NCBI RefSeq assembly: GCF_900066015.1
Contig: NZ_LN890655.1
Location: 310,001 to 374,000, forward strand
DNA length: 64,000 bases
Direction: 5' to 3'
DNA from: Candidatus Promineifilum breve
GTDB taxonomy: Bacteria > Chloroflexota > Anaerolineae > Promineifilales > Promineifilaceae
Shown: positions 28,887 through 37,554 of the stretch, one piece after another
Layout: each line of letters begins with the position of its first letter
How positions within the stretch are numbered: the stretch's first letter is position 1
The notes under the pieces: generated by a model
What the model was told of the DNA's origin: nothing
Seen by the model: the letters and a program-made list of their open reading frames with translations, nothing else
The model's database searches: none
Program-made: the position numbers and the translations under genes

Positions 28887-28976
28887 TTCAAGTGTGATTA
28901 ACCAATACGGGGCATTCAAGTGTGGATGTAAGTCGCTTGCCAATAACCCTCCTTTCGCCACACGTGGGTTCACGTG
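28887..28976. promoter_or_regulatory. Paired direct repeats upstream of the secreted-protein gene
   Basis: TTCAAGTGTG occurs at 28887-28896 and 28915-28924 (28 bases apart), and CACGTG at 28961-28966 and 28971-28976 (10 bases apart, one helical turn). All lie in the 284-base divergent gap. They look like regulator sites; no strong promoter was recognised there for the minus-strand gene. Confidence 0.4.
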
Positions 28977-29129
28977 ATCGCTCCATGGTGCATAATTCTC
29001 TCTCTTTGTTTGTACCACAAGTTCGTTTTGCCGGGCGTGAATCGGCTGTTAATAATGAGTGATGAGGAGGGGAATCGGGACCGCGCCGACAGGCGGCGGC
29101 ATCGGCTACCCGCCCGCCGGCCGAGGGGA

Positions 29130-29135
29130 TATAAT
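29130..29135 (+). promoter_or_regulatory. -10 box just before the membrane-protein start
   Basis: TATAAT ends 10 bases before ATG 29146, so the mRNA leader would be a few bases at most. No matching -35 box seen. Confidence 0.45.
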
Positions 29136-29145
29136 CATTGCTACT

Positions 29146-29688
29146 ATGGCGGAAAACCCACCGATGATCAGCGGCGTTCACTTCGAGCAGACGCCGGAAC
29201 GGTTGAAAATTGTCCTGGCGGCCCGACGGAAGTGGCCGTTTTTGCTTCTCTATAGCGCGCTGGTGTTGGTCTGGCTGGTGATGATGATCGGGGGGTTTGT
29301 ATACCTCATCCAGATCGTTCGTTCCGGGGCCGGCTATCGCTTCGTCTTCGCCGTGATGATCCTCGTCCTGCTGGCAATCCTCTATCGCTTTGGCCGCTTT
29401 CTCTTGCGCCAGTGGGCCACCTACCTGAGTAATCGAGAGATTCTATTCTTCAATAACGAGGAACTGATCGTGCGGCGGCCGGTGTCGATCTGGGGCAATA
29501 CCGACGTCTATGGATTGGAGCACGCCTCGGCCATCTACCGGAGCGGCAACCCGCCGGCGCTGGCTTTCGATTATGGCTACCGCCACATCTATTTTGGGGA
29601 AGCGCTATCGGCCGAATCGCGCCAGGCGCTGAAGCAATACCTGAACCAACAGTACTTTCCGGGGCAGGCCGAGCCAAACAAAGCCTAG
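29146..29688 (+). CDS. Two-helix membrane protein of unknown function
   Basis: 180 residues with two predicted membrane helices (about 30-55 and 63-85) and a soluble C-terminal half that resembles a bacterial PH-like domain (YLSNREILFFNNEELIVRRP ending ALKQYLNQQYF). ATG 29146 is chosen because the upstream extension from 29059 is low-complexity and a TATAAT box lies at 29130. It converges with the ABC exporter operon, 13 bases between stops. Function unknown. Confidence 0.75.
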   Translation: MAENPPMISGVHFEQTPERLKIVLAARRKWPFLLLYSALVLVWLVMMIGGFVYLIQIVRSGAGYRFVFAVMILVLLAILYRFGRFLLRQWATYLSNREILFFNNEELIVRRPVSIWGNTDVYGLEHASAIYRSGNPPALAFDYGYRHIYFGEALSAESRQALKQYLNQQYFPGQAEPNKA

Positions 29689-29701
29689 CGCCAGCGCCGT
29701 A

Positions 29702-30532
29702 TCATTCCACGAACTCCAGGTCTTTCCCGGCAAACAGGGTGGAGGCGATGAGGAACAGGATCGCCCCATAGAGCAGCACGACGGCCGGGGCCAGCGCCTG
29801 CGACGGCGTGAACTGCCCGGCGAGGACGGCCTCCGACATCGCCCGAAACGGCCAGAAGACGATGCCCGCGGCTTGGGTCAAGCCGGCCAGTGGGGTGTCG
29901 GCCGTCCAGGCGGCGACGTCATAGGCCAGATCGGAGAACCACATCAGATTGATGCGGTCGAAGATGTCGGCCAGAGCCAGAAAGCGGTCGGAGAACCACG
30001 TGTTCGGATTGGCGGCGGCGCTATTGAGCACAAGAGCGATGGCGATGAGGCCGAACAGGATGACCCGCGACCAGCCGGCGGCCACCAGATCGGACGCATG
30101 GACGGCCAGAACGGCGGCCAGCAGATTGAGGGAGAGCCACAACGGCGGGATCGACAGGATGCGCGCGCTCGCCAACTCCGGCCCGCGGATGAGGGCCAAC
30201 CCGGCCACCAGCGCCTGCATGATAAAGCCCAGGATCAGCGCGCTAAACAGAACCGCGACCAGATACTCGATCCGGCTGGGCAGACGCACCAGCACGGGGT
30301 AGTTCTCCAGGCGTCCGGCGCGCGAACTGACGGACAAGGCGATCAGGAAGGTGGCCGCCACGCCCCACGCCCCAACCACGATGATGTAATTCTCAATGTC
30401 GGGCGTGCCCTGGCCGGGCGGGAAGAATATGGCCCAATAGACCAGGCTGAGCACCAGCAGCAGCAAACCTGTCAGGGAGAAAAACAACGACTTGGTGAAA
30501 TATCCGGTCAGGATCAGGATGCGTTGGATCAT
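29702..30532 (-). CDS. ABC-2-type exporter permease
   Basis: 276-residue polytopic membrane protein with about six to seven hydrophobic segments (LTGLLLLVLSLVYWAIFF; VLFSALILGFIMQALVAGL; VVLLYGAILFLIASTLFAG). Sequence motifs are weak, but its start overlaps the ATPase gene stop by 4 bases (ATGA), which makes it the partner membrane subunit of an exporter. Substrate unknown. Confidence 0.8.
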   Translation of the reverse strand: MIQRILILTGYFTKSLFFSLTGLLLLVLSLVYWAIFFPPGQGTPDIENYIIVVGAWGVAATFLIALSVSSRAGRLENYPVLVRLPSRIEYLVAVLFSALILGFIMQALVAGLALIRGPELASARILSIPPLWLSLNLLAAVLAVHASDLVAAGWSRVILFGLIAIALVLNSAAANPNTWFSDRFLALADIFDRINLMWFSDLAYDVAAWTADTPLAGLTQAAGIVFWPFRAMSEAVLAGQFTPSQALAPAVVLLYGAILFLIASTLFAGKDLEFVE

Positions 30533-31407
30533 TGTACGGCCTCGGCGTAGATTTCGGCCAGCGTGACGCGGCGCTGCTCGACCTTCACGATGTCATACCC
30601 CTGATTGATGAGCATGACCAGGATTTGGCGGCGCATACCGATGGCCTCATCGCGCAGGACGACTTCGTTTTTGTCGACCAGGACGCCGGGATGCACCATC
30701 GTCAGCATCGCCTTGGCCTCGTCGAGCGGCCGGTCGACCTGGATGGCGACGTGGGGCCGCAGAGTCAGGGCCTCGGCCATCGGGTTCTGGTAGAGCACCC
30801 GGCCGTCCTTCAGGATGATGAGCAACGTGCAGACTCGGGTGACTTCGGGCAACTGGTGGGTAGACATGAGGATCGTCTTGCCGCCGGCCCGCAACTCCTC
30901 GATGTAGGATTGAATCTCTTCCTGCCCTTCGGGGTCGAGGCCGCTCGACGGCTCATCGAGCAGCAACAAATCCGGGTCACCGATGAGCGCCTGGGCCAGC
31001 CCCAGCCGTTGGCGCATCCCTTTGGAGAGGGTCTTGATCTGCTTGTTGGCCGCCGAGAGCAGGTTGACGCGCGCCAGACTCTCCAGCACGGCGTTTTCGC
31101 GAAAGGGACGGCCGATATTGACCACCCCGGCGATCATCTCCAGATATTGGCTCGCCAGCAGATTGCCGGGGAAAACCAACCGTTCCGGCTTGTAGCCGAT
31201 GGTCGGCCAGTTCGCGCCGTTGTCGTGCGCGCGCAGTTCGCCGCTGGTGGGCGTGATGATGCCGGCGATGAGCTTGATGAGCGTCGTCTTGCCCGCGCCG
31301 TTGGGGCCGAGCAGACCCACGACCTCGCCCCGGGGGATGGCGATGGTCACGCGATCCAGGGCTGTCAGCGAGTGATATTTTTTAGTGACCTGGTTAAATT
31401 CAATCAC
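30529..31407 (-). CDS. ABC exporter ATPase
   Basis: 292 residues. Walker A GPNGAGKTTL, signature LSKGMRQRLGLAQAL, Walker B LLLLDEPSSGLDP and switch His in MSTHQ. The signature is the SKGMRQR variant of the ABC-2 / antibiotic, Na+ or lipid exporter group (CcmA-like). It is the first gene of a two-gene operon with the membrane subunit. Confidence 0.93.
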   Translation of the reverse strand: MIEFNQVTKKYHSLTALDRVTIAIPRGEVVGLLGPNGAGKTTLIKLIAGIITPTSGELRAHDNGANWPTIGYKPERLVFPGNLLASQYLEMIAGVVNIGRPFRENAVLESLARVNLLSAANKQIKTLSKGMRQRLGLAQALIGDPDLLLLDEPSSGLDPEGQEEIQSYIEELRAGGKTILMSTHQLPEVTRVCTLLIILKDGRVLYQNPMAEALTLRPHVAIQVDRPLDEAKAMLTMVHPGVLVDKNEVVLRDEAIGMRRQILVMLINQGYDIVKVEQRRVTLAEIYAEAVQ

Positions 31408-31520
31408 GAGTCAATCCGAATGGTGTGGTATGTCCGTGCCATATGGCAACCGTGAAGTGTATCACACCGGCCGCCCGTCGCAATTTCCGATGAAAAAACT
31501 TAACTCTTGGCGATAGAGAT

Positions 31521-31549
31521 TCGACGCCCCAACGCCTTTTGGCTATAAT
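31521..31549 (+). promoter_or_regulatory. Promoter of the secG operon
   Basis: TCGACG (31521-31526), 17-base spacer, TATAAT (31544-31549). The leader to secG is about 55 bases. Confidence 0.65.
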
Positions 31550-31610
31550 CCCGCGTTCGGACAGTAAATTTCCCGGTTCGGCCGGTTAGCTGAGGTAATC
31601 AAAAAGCATC

Positions 31611-31865
31611 ATGAATTTTGCACCCTGGGCTCCCTATCTGAGTATTATCGAAATTATTCTGGGCCTGGCTCTGACGGCTCTGGTTCTTGTCCAATCAAAG
31701 GGGCAGGACCTGGGTGGGTTTCTGGGCGGCGGCGGCGGCGATGGCGGCGCGTTCCGCACCAGGCGCGGTATTGAAGTCGTCTTGCACCGCCTGACGATCA
31801 TCATCGCCGTCATCTTCTTCATCAACACCTTGCTGGCCTTCCTGGCCTGGGGGCAGGTCAGCTAA
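31611..31865 (+). CDS. secG: SecG, preprotein translocase subunit
   Basis: 84 residues with two membrane helices (SIIEIILGLALTALVLVQ and LTIIIAVIFFINTLLAFLA) separated by a glycine-rich loop (GGFLGGGGGDGGAF) and the SecG-typical RTRRGIE. It assists SecYE-mediated export. It opens a locus devoted to export: secG, a solute-binding protein and tatABC. Confidence 0.93.
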   Translation: MNFAPWAPYLSIIEIILGLALTALVLVQSKGQDLGGFLGGGGGDGGAFRTRRGIEVVLHRLTIIIAVIFFINTLLAFLAWGQVS

Positions 31866-31893
31866 GGGGGCAATAACAACCGCCCCCAACCGC

Positions 31894-33567
31894 ATGAAAC
31901 CCGATATCCGCTGGCAGGCGTTATTGGCCCTGGCCGGTTTGGCTTTGGTATGGATGCTGCTCTCCTACCAGGTGCAATCGGCCGCACTGTGCTCCGTCAG
32001 CGTACCGGCGGCGGGCGGCACCTTCGTAGAGGGGATGGTCGGCCGGCCGCTGACGCTCAACCCGCTCCTCAGCGATTCCTATCCCGTGGATCGCGAATTG
32101 ACCGATCTGATTTTCGACGGGTTGATCCGCTATGACGAGGAGGGCCAACCGCAACCGGCATTGGCCCAGGAGTGGACGCTGAGCGACGACAACCTGACCT
32201 TCACCTTCACCTTGCGGGAAGGGGCGACCTGGCACGATGGCCGGCCGGTGACGGCCGAGGACGTGGCCTTCACCTACGGTCTCATCCAAAACGAAGCCTT
32301 CCCCGGCCCGGAACACCTGCGCAACCTGTGGCTGCCGGTCACAATTACGGTCATCGACGAACGCCACATCGCCTTTACCCTGCCCCAGCCCTACGCCCCC
32401 TTCTTGCAGGCCACCACGCGCGGCATCCTGCCCGCCCACCTGCTGGGCGACGTGGCCGTGGCCGATCTGGCGTCGGCGGCGTTCAATCAGGCCCCGGTCG
32501 GCAGCGGGCCGTTTATGGTGCAGCCCGGCCAGGATTGGGCGCGGACGGCGCGCCTGCGCCTGACGCCCAATGCGGCCTATTGGCGCGAGGGAACCCAGCT
32601 GAGCGACATTGAAATACGTTTCTTTGCCGAAGCCGAGGCGATGCTGTCGGCCTTCGCCGCCGGCGAGCTGCATGGCCTCAACGGTCTGACGCCGGCGCTG
32701 ACGCCCCAGGCCGCGGCGATGGACAACGCGCGCCTGTTCACCGCCGTGGCCCCGCGCTATTCGTCCCTGCTCTTCAACGTCAGCGGCACGGGCGCGGCGG
32801 CCCTGCTGACCAAAGAGGTGCGCCAGGCGTTGGCCTATGCGCTGGACAGGCGCGCCCTGGTCGATACCGTCCTCAACGGCCAGGGTATCGAGTTCGATGG
32901 GCCGTACCTGCCCGATCATTGGGCGGCCCGCCCCGACCAGTTGACGGCCTACACCTACCAACCGGAGACGGCCGCGGCCTTGCTGGATGGAGCCGGCTGG
33001 GTGGGGGCTGGGGTGCGCGCCCGCGAAGGCGCGCCGCTCACCCTGCGGCTGCTGGCGCTGGATCGCGCCGATCACCGGGGCTTGGTCGAGGAGATCGCCC
33101 GGCAATGGCAGGCCAGCGGCATCGAGGCGCAGGTGACGCTGGTGCCCGACGTCAACGCCCTGCGTCAAACGTTGAGCGAGCGCAACTTCGACATTGCCCT
33201 GGTGGAGATCACGCCGCCCAACGACCCCGACCTCTACGACTTCTGGAGCCAGGAAGCGACGGTGCGCGGCCAAAATTTCGGCGGCTGGAACAACCGCCGG
33301 GCCAGCGAGGCGCTCGAAGCCGGGCGGCAAATTTACCCCCAGGCCGAACGCGCGCCGTATTACGAGGCATTCCAGCGCCAGTTTGACGGCGATCTGCCGT
33401 CATTGACGCTTTACCAGCACGTCGATGCCTACGTCTTGCGCGACGACGTGCAGGGGGCCGAGATCGGGCTGGTCTGGCAGCCGCGCGACCGCTTCCAGAC
33501 GTTGGCCGCCTGGTTTCTGAACTATCGCGAGGTGGCGGTCAGTTGCCCGCCGGCAAACTCAGGTTAA
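31894..33567 (+). CDS. Family-5 solute-binding protein of an ABC importer
   Basis: 557 residues. N-terminal signal or anchor (LLALAGLALVWMLLSYQV) followed by SBP_bac_5 in the normal order: LTLNPLLSDSYPVDREL, LREGATWHDGRPVTAEDV at about residue 107, VGSGPFMVQPG at about residue 202, and the C-terminal half. Peptide or related ligands are expected. No permease genes are adjacent; it lies 28 bases after secG and probably shares its transcript. It is a useful in-window comparison for the permuted protein at 17611. Confidence 0.9.
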   Translation: MKPDIRWQALLALAGLALVWMLLSYQVQSAALCSVSVPAAGGTFVEGMVGRPLTLNPLLSDSYPVDRELTDLIFDGLIRYDEEGQPQPALAQEWTLSDDNLTFTFTLREGATWHDGRPVTAEDVAFTYGLIQNEAFPGPEHLRNLWLPVTITVIDERHIAFTLPQPYAPFLQATTRGILPAHLLGDVAVADLASAAFNQAPVGSGPFMVQPGQDWARTARLRLTPNAAYWREGTQLSDIEIRFFAEAEAMLSAFAAGELHGLNGLTPALTPQAAAMDNARLFTAVAPRYSSLLFNVSGTGAAALLTKEVRQALAYALDRRALVDTVLNGQGIEFDGPYLPDHWAARPDQLTAYTYQPETAAALLDGAGWVGAGVRAREGAPLTLRLLALDRADHRGLVEEIARQWQASGIEAQVTLVPDVNALRQTLSERNFDIALVEITPPNDPDLYDFWSQEATVRGQNFGGWNNRRASEALEAGRQIYPQAERAPYYEAFQRQFDGDLPSLTLYQHVDAYVLRDDVQGAEIGLVWQPRDRFQTLAAWFLNYREVAVSCPPANSG

Positions 33568-33604
33568 GAATCGGCCCAGCCGGGTCACCCTGTGTGTGAA
33601 TCTT

Positions 33605-33613
33605 TGCTATAAT
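33605..33613 (+). promoter_or_regulatory. Extended -10 promoter for tatABC
   Basis: TGCTATAAT, an extended -10 (TGn before TATAAT at 33608-33613), 42 bases upstream of tatA. No good -35. AGGGAG at the right distance serves tatA translation. Confidence 0.6.
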
Positions 33614-33655
33614 CAGCGGTGAGATCGGTAATTAAATCTGTAGGGAGTTGAAATC

Positions 33656-33862
33656 ATGGGATCTATCGGATGGCCGGAGTTGTTAATCGTGTTGGCAGTC
33701 GTCTTGTTGATTTTTGGCGTCGGCCGCATCGCGCGCGTCGGCGGCGAGCTCGGTAAAGGCGTGTCGGCCTTTCGCGAGGGCTTGAAAGACGAAAAGCAAA
33801 CGACCGCGGAAAAAGAAGCGGCCGAGAAGCAAAACGATCTAACCGGCGGCCCAACACTCTAA
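33656..33862 (+). CDS. tatA: TatA, twin-arginine translocase pore subunit
   Basis: 68 residues: a short N-terminal helix (WPELLIVLAVVLLIFGVGRI), the FG hinge, an amphipathic helix (GELGKGVSAFREGL) and a charged tail. The usual Pro after FG is replaced (FGVGRIARVG). It polymerises to let folded proteins pass. tatB follows after 8 bases. Confidence 0.92.
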   Translation: MGSIGWPELLIVLAVVLLIFGVGRIARVGGELGKGVSAFREGLKDEKQTTAEKEAAEKQNDLTGGPTL

Positions 33863-33870
33863 GGGTACCA

Positions 33871-34413
33871 ATGGACAATATTTTCGGCATTGGCTTGCCG
33901 GAATTTGTTCTGATCCTGGTGATTGCCGGGATGGTCATGGGGCCGGAGCGGATCGCCCGTTCGGCGCGGACGCTCGGCCGTCTCACCGCGCGCCTGCAAG
34001 CCGTTTCGCGCACCTTCTTCCGCCAGCTCCACGCCGAATTGGACTCGGTGGATGAGGGCGGTGAACTCAGGAATACCGTCGATGAACTGAATCAGTTGCG
34101 GCGGCAGGTCGCCGATCTGCGCAGCGAGGTCTTCACCCTGGCCGCGGGCACGTCGGCCGACACCCGGCAGGCCTTCCGCGACATCAAGCGCGAGGCCGAG
34201 CAGACCATCATGCCGCCAAATCTGGGCCGCCCCGACGCCACCCCCGCGCCGTCCGCTCAAGCCGGGAAGGATGCGCCGGTTTTCCGGCCGCCATCCCTGG
34301 CCACGGCTACCGCGCCGGCCGCCCCTAACAATACCAACGGCGGCTCAACCCCCGCCCGCCCGACGCCCAAACTACCGCAGCGGCTGGACATCGCCGAGGA
34401 CATGGACGAATGA
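33871..34413 (+). CDS. tatB: TatB, twin-arginine translocase receptor subunit
   Basis: 180 residues. The N-terminal GIGLPEFVLILVIAGMVMGP is a TatB/TatA-type helix with a hinge Gly-Pro; a long amphipathic helix and coiled coil follow, then a Pro/Ala-rich disordered tail. The greater length and position between tatA and tatC favour TatB. The stop overlaps the tatC start (ATGA). Confidence 0.88.
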   Translation: MDNIFGIGLPEFVLILVIAGMVMGPERIARSARTLGRLTARLQAVSRTFFRQLHAELDSVDEGGELRNTVDELNQLRRQVADLRSEVFTLAAGTSADTRQAFRDIKREAEQTIMPPNLGRPDATPAPSAQAGKDAPVFRPPSLATATAPAAPNNTNGGSTPARPTPKLPQRLDIAEDMDE

Positions 34414-35213
34414 GCGGCAGCGAATCGCCGTTACTGCCCCCGCCCGTGGCCGAAGAAGCGGCCGTGATGAGCATCTTCGCTCATCTGAACGAGTTGCGCA
34501 TCCGGCTGTCCTATGCCGCCGTGGCCCTGCTCATCGCCACGGCGTTCAGCTTCATCTTCGCCGATCGCTTGCTGGAATTCCTGATGCAGCCCTATGCGGC
34601 CAGCATCGAGGGCGAGGTCGCCTTGCAGACGTTGCGGCCGACGGAGGGCATCGAAACGTTCTTCCGCGTCTCGCTGCTGGCGGGTGTTATCCTCGCCATG
34701 CCGGTCATCCTCTTCGAGTTCTGGCAGTTCATTCGCCCCGCGCTGAGCAAAAACGAAGAACGCTACATCTATTTCTTTATCCCCAGCGCGTTGTTCCTGT
34801 TCCTGCTAGGCATCGCCTTTGCCTGGTACATCCTGGCCCCGGCGGCGATCTATTTCCTGGCGAACTTCATGCCCGACATCTTCCGGGCGGAGTGGACGGG
34901 GCAAGAGTACATCAGTTTTGTCACCCGCCTGTTGTTGTGGATTGGTCTGGCCTTCCAGATGCCGATTATCATCTACGTGGTGGCCCGCGTCGGGCTGGTG
35001 TCGGCGGTTACCCTGCGCCAGCAATGGCGGGTGGCCGTCGTGGGGGTGGCCGTGCTGGCGGCGGTGATCACGCCGTCGGTCGACCCGGTGACGATGCTGC
35101 TGACGATGGCCCCCTTGTTCGCGCTCTACATCCTCAGTTTGGGGCTGGCCGTCATCGGCGAACGGCAATTCGCCCGCTCGATGGCCGAGATCGAGAACCG
35201 CCCGGCCCTCTAG
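34410..35213 (+). CDS. tatC: TatC, twin-arginine signal receptor
   Basis: 267 residues and six membrane helices. The conserved cytoplasmic Glu is in HLNELRIRLSYA; PTEGIETFFRVSL and FEFWQFIRPALSKNEERY are family motifs. The periplasm-proximal acidic position reads AFQMPI (Gln for the Glu of E. coli), as in many non-proteobacterial TatC proteins. A Tat lipoprotein substrate is encoded at 48001. Confidence 0.96.
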   Translation: MSGSESPLLPPPVAEEAAVMSIFAHLNELRIRLSYAAVALLIATAFSFIFADRLLEFLMQPYAASIEGEVALQTLRPTEGIETFFRVSLLAGVILAMPVILFEFWQFIRPALSKNEERYIYFFIPSALFLFLLGIAFAWYILAPAAIYFLANFMPDIFRAEWTGQEYISFVTRLLLWIGLAFQMPIIIYVVARVGLVSAVTLRQQWRVAVVGVAVLAAVITPSVDPVTMLLTMAPLFALYILSLGLAVIGERQFARSMAEIENRPAL

Positions 35214-35797
35214 CCACGGCGCGGACTGTAGTAGAAGGCGGCCACTGCCCCGCCCAGCAAGCCGAACAAATGGCTCTGCCAGGAGATACCCCCGGCCGTC
35301 GGCCAAATCCCGACCAGCAACCCGCCATACATCACGATCACCAGCAGGGCCAGCAAGACCGCGGCGAAACTGCGCTCGAACCAGGCATTGACCACCAGAA
35401 AAGCGAAATAGCCGAAGATGAGGCCGCTGGCCCCGATGTGGACGGTATTGACCGGGGCGATGAGCCACGTCCCCAGGCCGCTGATCAGCAGGATGAGGGC
35501 CGAGACGATGATCATATGGCCTCGGTGGCGCACTATGACCAGGAAGCCCAGGATCAGAAAGGGCACGGTATTCGCCAGCAGGTGGGCAAAACTGCCGTGG
35601 AGAAAAGGGGCGAACAGGATACCGCGCAAGCCGGCCAGTTGTCGGGGGACAATGCCCAGTTGATCGAGCGCTCGGCCGAAGAACAGGCGGTCGATGATTT
35701 CAATTAGCCAGACACAAGCGATCAGGATCAGCAGGGGCCGCACCAGCCGTTTGGCCTCGTTGCCCCGCCGGCGGACTGTTTCTTCATAGGTGCTCAT
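35210..35797 (-). CDS. Rhomboid-family intramembrane serine protease
   Basis: 195 residues, about six membrane helices. The catalytic Ser124 is in HIGASGLIFG and His176 in SWQSHLFGLLGG; the HGSFAHLLANT motif supplies the oxyanion region. It cleaves membrane proteins within the bilayer. ATG 35797 (MSTYEETV) is preferred to the longer frame from 35836. It converges with tatC and both stop codons share the palindrome CTAG at 35210-35213. Confidence 0.92.
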   Translation of the reverse strand: MSTYEETVRRRGNEAKRLVRPLLILIACVWLIEIIDRLFFGRALDQLGIVPRQLAGLRGILFAPFLHGSFAHLLANTVPFLILGFLVIVRHRGHMIIVSALILLISGLGTWLIAPVNTVHIGASGLIFGYFAFLVVNAWFERSFAAVLLALLVIVMYGGLLVGIWPTAGGISWQSHLFGLLGGAVAAFYYSPRRG

Positions 35798-35843
35798 ACT
35801 GTCCAACAATACGCGCGGCGGCGGCCGAAGTCGCACGAATTGG

Positions 35844-36191
35844 TTATTCCAGACCGAGGCACCAGCCGATCAGGCGGCGCACGAAATCGGCCGTGGGGTA
35901 GGGCTTGCTGTCGTGTCGCCAGCGTGGCACGTCGATTTGTTTCGCGCCGGGCGCGCGCGGGAAGTCCGGGCCTTCGATGGTCAGCCCTGCGGCGGCATCA
36001 CCGGCCTGCGGGATGCGGTAGTGGACGATAAAACGCTTGTTGGACGAGATGATATGCAGCGTGCGGGCCGGTTCTGCCTCTTGCACAAAGCCTTGCTCCG
36101 GCACGCGCGGCGGGTCGTTGTCCGTCACGTGCCAGATATATTGCCGGCCCTGCACGTTGACCTTGCGTTTGCCTTTGGTGCTGACAGCCAA
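35844..36191 (-). CDS. Small conserved protein of unknown function
   Basis: 115 residues starting at TTG 36191 with GGGAG seven bases upstream. It opens VSTKGKRKVNVQGRQYIWHV and has a basic N-terminus, a beta-rich middle (LHIISSNKRFIVHYRIP) and a C-terminal helix (PTADFVRRLIGWCL). I do not recognise the family. It lies between the RIO kinase terminator and the rhomboid gene on the same strand. Confidence 0.65.
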   Translation of the reverse strand: MAVSTKGKRKVNVQGRQYIWHVTDNDPPRVPEQGFVQEAEPARTLHIISSNKRFIVHYRIPQAGDAAAGLTIEGPDFPRAPGAKQIDVPRWRHDSKPYPTADFVRRLIGWCLGLE

Positions 36192-36212
36192 GTTCGCTCT
36201 CCCACGGTTGGC

Positions 36213-36259
36213 GGGGAACGCGTCGTCTGCCGCGCTGCGTGGCCCACGACGCGTTCCCC
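36213..36259 (-). terminator. Hairpin after the RIO kinase gene
   Basis: Exact 14-base arms (36213-36226 and 36246-36259) with a 19-base loop, 18 bases after the kinase stop on the minus strand. No T-run. Confidence 0.65.
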
Positions 36260-36276
36260 GAAGCCCCAATTCAGAT

Positions 36277-37227
36277 TTACAAGTCGCCCATATAGGGTTC
36301 CCACAAAGTATGGGTGATCTGGGCCGGATTGGACTTCACCTTGAAACGGGCGAAGTAATCGCAGATGCGCGTCACGTCGCGCTGCAACAGCATCCGGGCG
36401 TTGGGATTGACGCGGGCATTCACCACTTGCGGGAAGTCGATGATATAGATCTCTTCCTCCCAGTACAGGATGTTGAACGCCGACAGGTCGCCATGCACGA
36501 AATGGTGTTCCAGCATGAGGCGGATATTATCCATGATCACGTCGAACAGCACGGCCGCTTCCTCGCGGTCGAGGGAGACGTCACTGAGGAGCGGCGCGGC
36601 CTGTCCGGCGTCGCCCACGTAATCCATGAGGATGGTGTTGCCGTTGTGGCCGATGGGGCGTGGCACGTCGGCCCCGGCCTCGAAGAGCGTCCGCTGGACC
36701 GAGTACTCGTTGTTGATCCACCACACCATATCGAGATGCTGCCCGAAACGGCTCTTCTGCACCAGGGCCAGTTTTTCGCGGCGGCCTTTGATGAGCTTGC
36801 CTTCCTCGTTGCGCAGGTCGCGGCCGGATTTATAGAGGGCATCGTTTTTAAGCGTGCGCAACATCCGCGGCCGGTAGAGTTTGGCGGCGATCAATTCGAC
36901 GCCGGCCGCCGGATGGGCCGTACAGCAGTAGACGTTGGCCTCTTTGCCGCCCTTCACGCGGCGGGTCACGTCGGTGATGACGTTATCGCGATAAAACGGC
37001 GCGACCGACTCGATTAGCCAGGCGCGCTCATGGTGCAGCGGGTCCAAAGACGCGGCATAGCTGGGCACCCAGGTCGTCGCGTCGTCATCAAAATCGGTTA
37101 GAGCGGGGGCCGGTTTCTTTTTCTGTTTGGCCGCCGGGCGCGGTTTCTGAGCGCGTCGGGGCTGCCCCAGTTCATCGTATTCTTCTGCAAAATCCAGGTA
37201 TTTATCGAAAGCTTCGTAACTGTCCAT
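36277..37227 (-). CDS. RIO-type serine/threonine protein kinase
   Basis: 316 residues. The flexible ATP loop is VKGGKEANVYCC, the phosphate-binding lysine lies in AAKLYRP, the catalytic loop is HGDLSAFNILYW and the metal-binding segment is IIDFPQVVN, all typical of RIO1-like kinases. The N-terminal 70 residues are acidic then Lys/Pro-rich (QKPRPAAKQKKKPAPALT). RIO kinases serve ribosome maturation in archaea and eukaryotes; the bacterial role is not established. Confidence 0.92.
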   Translation of the reverse strand: MDSYEAFDKYLDFAEEYDELGQPRRAQKPRPAAKQKKKPAPALTDFDDDATTWVPSYAASLDPLHHERAWLIESVAPFYRDNVITDVTRRVKGGKEANVYCCTAHPAAGVELIAAKLYRPRMLRTLKNDALYKSGRDLRNEEGKLIKGRREKLALVQKSRFGQHLDMVWWINNEYSVQRTLFEAGADVPRPIGHNGNTILMDYVGDAGQAAPLLSDVSLDREEAAVLFDVIMDNIRLMLEHHFVHGDLSAFNILYWEEEIYIIDFPQVVNARVNPNARMLLQRDVTRICDYFARFKVKSNPAQITHTLWEPYMGDL

Positions 37228-37554
37228 CGTTGGTTAGAACCTGATCAAATGGTGCGAGCATGAAACCATCTGGCCGGCGCGAGGCCGGGCAAATAGAGGC
37301 CGACAGGGATAGCAAAAACGACAAGATAAGGTCATCTTATCAAGTACGCACCGTCGGCGGCCGCTAATTCGATTGGGTTACAACGGGGAAGTTAGCGAAG
37401 AGACGCGGACGGGCGCGAGCTATCGGCAAGCGATTGTTCAAGGATTATTCTTTTGGCTTGCATCAGTTAGCACCTCCGCGATAGTTTAGGCCGAAGCCGC
37501 AGACAGCATAGCATAAGCGCCATAGGCTCGTCAAGGGGGGTGGGGGCAATTGGG
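37228..37554. other. 327-base gene-free region upstream of the RIO kinase
   Basis: No convincing ORF. It contains a short inverted repeat, GATAAG-GTCAT-CTTATC (37325-37341), that may be a regulator site, and the end of the envelope-stress-like operon lies at its right edge. No clear consensus promoter for the kinase was found. Confidence 0.5.

Noticed and set aside
37228-37554. tRNA or small RNA gene in the gap before the RIO kinase
   Set aside because: No cloverleaf arms or TTC loop sequence and no promoter-terminator pair were found.
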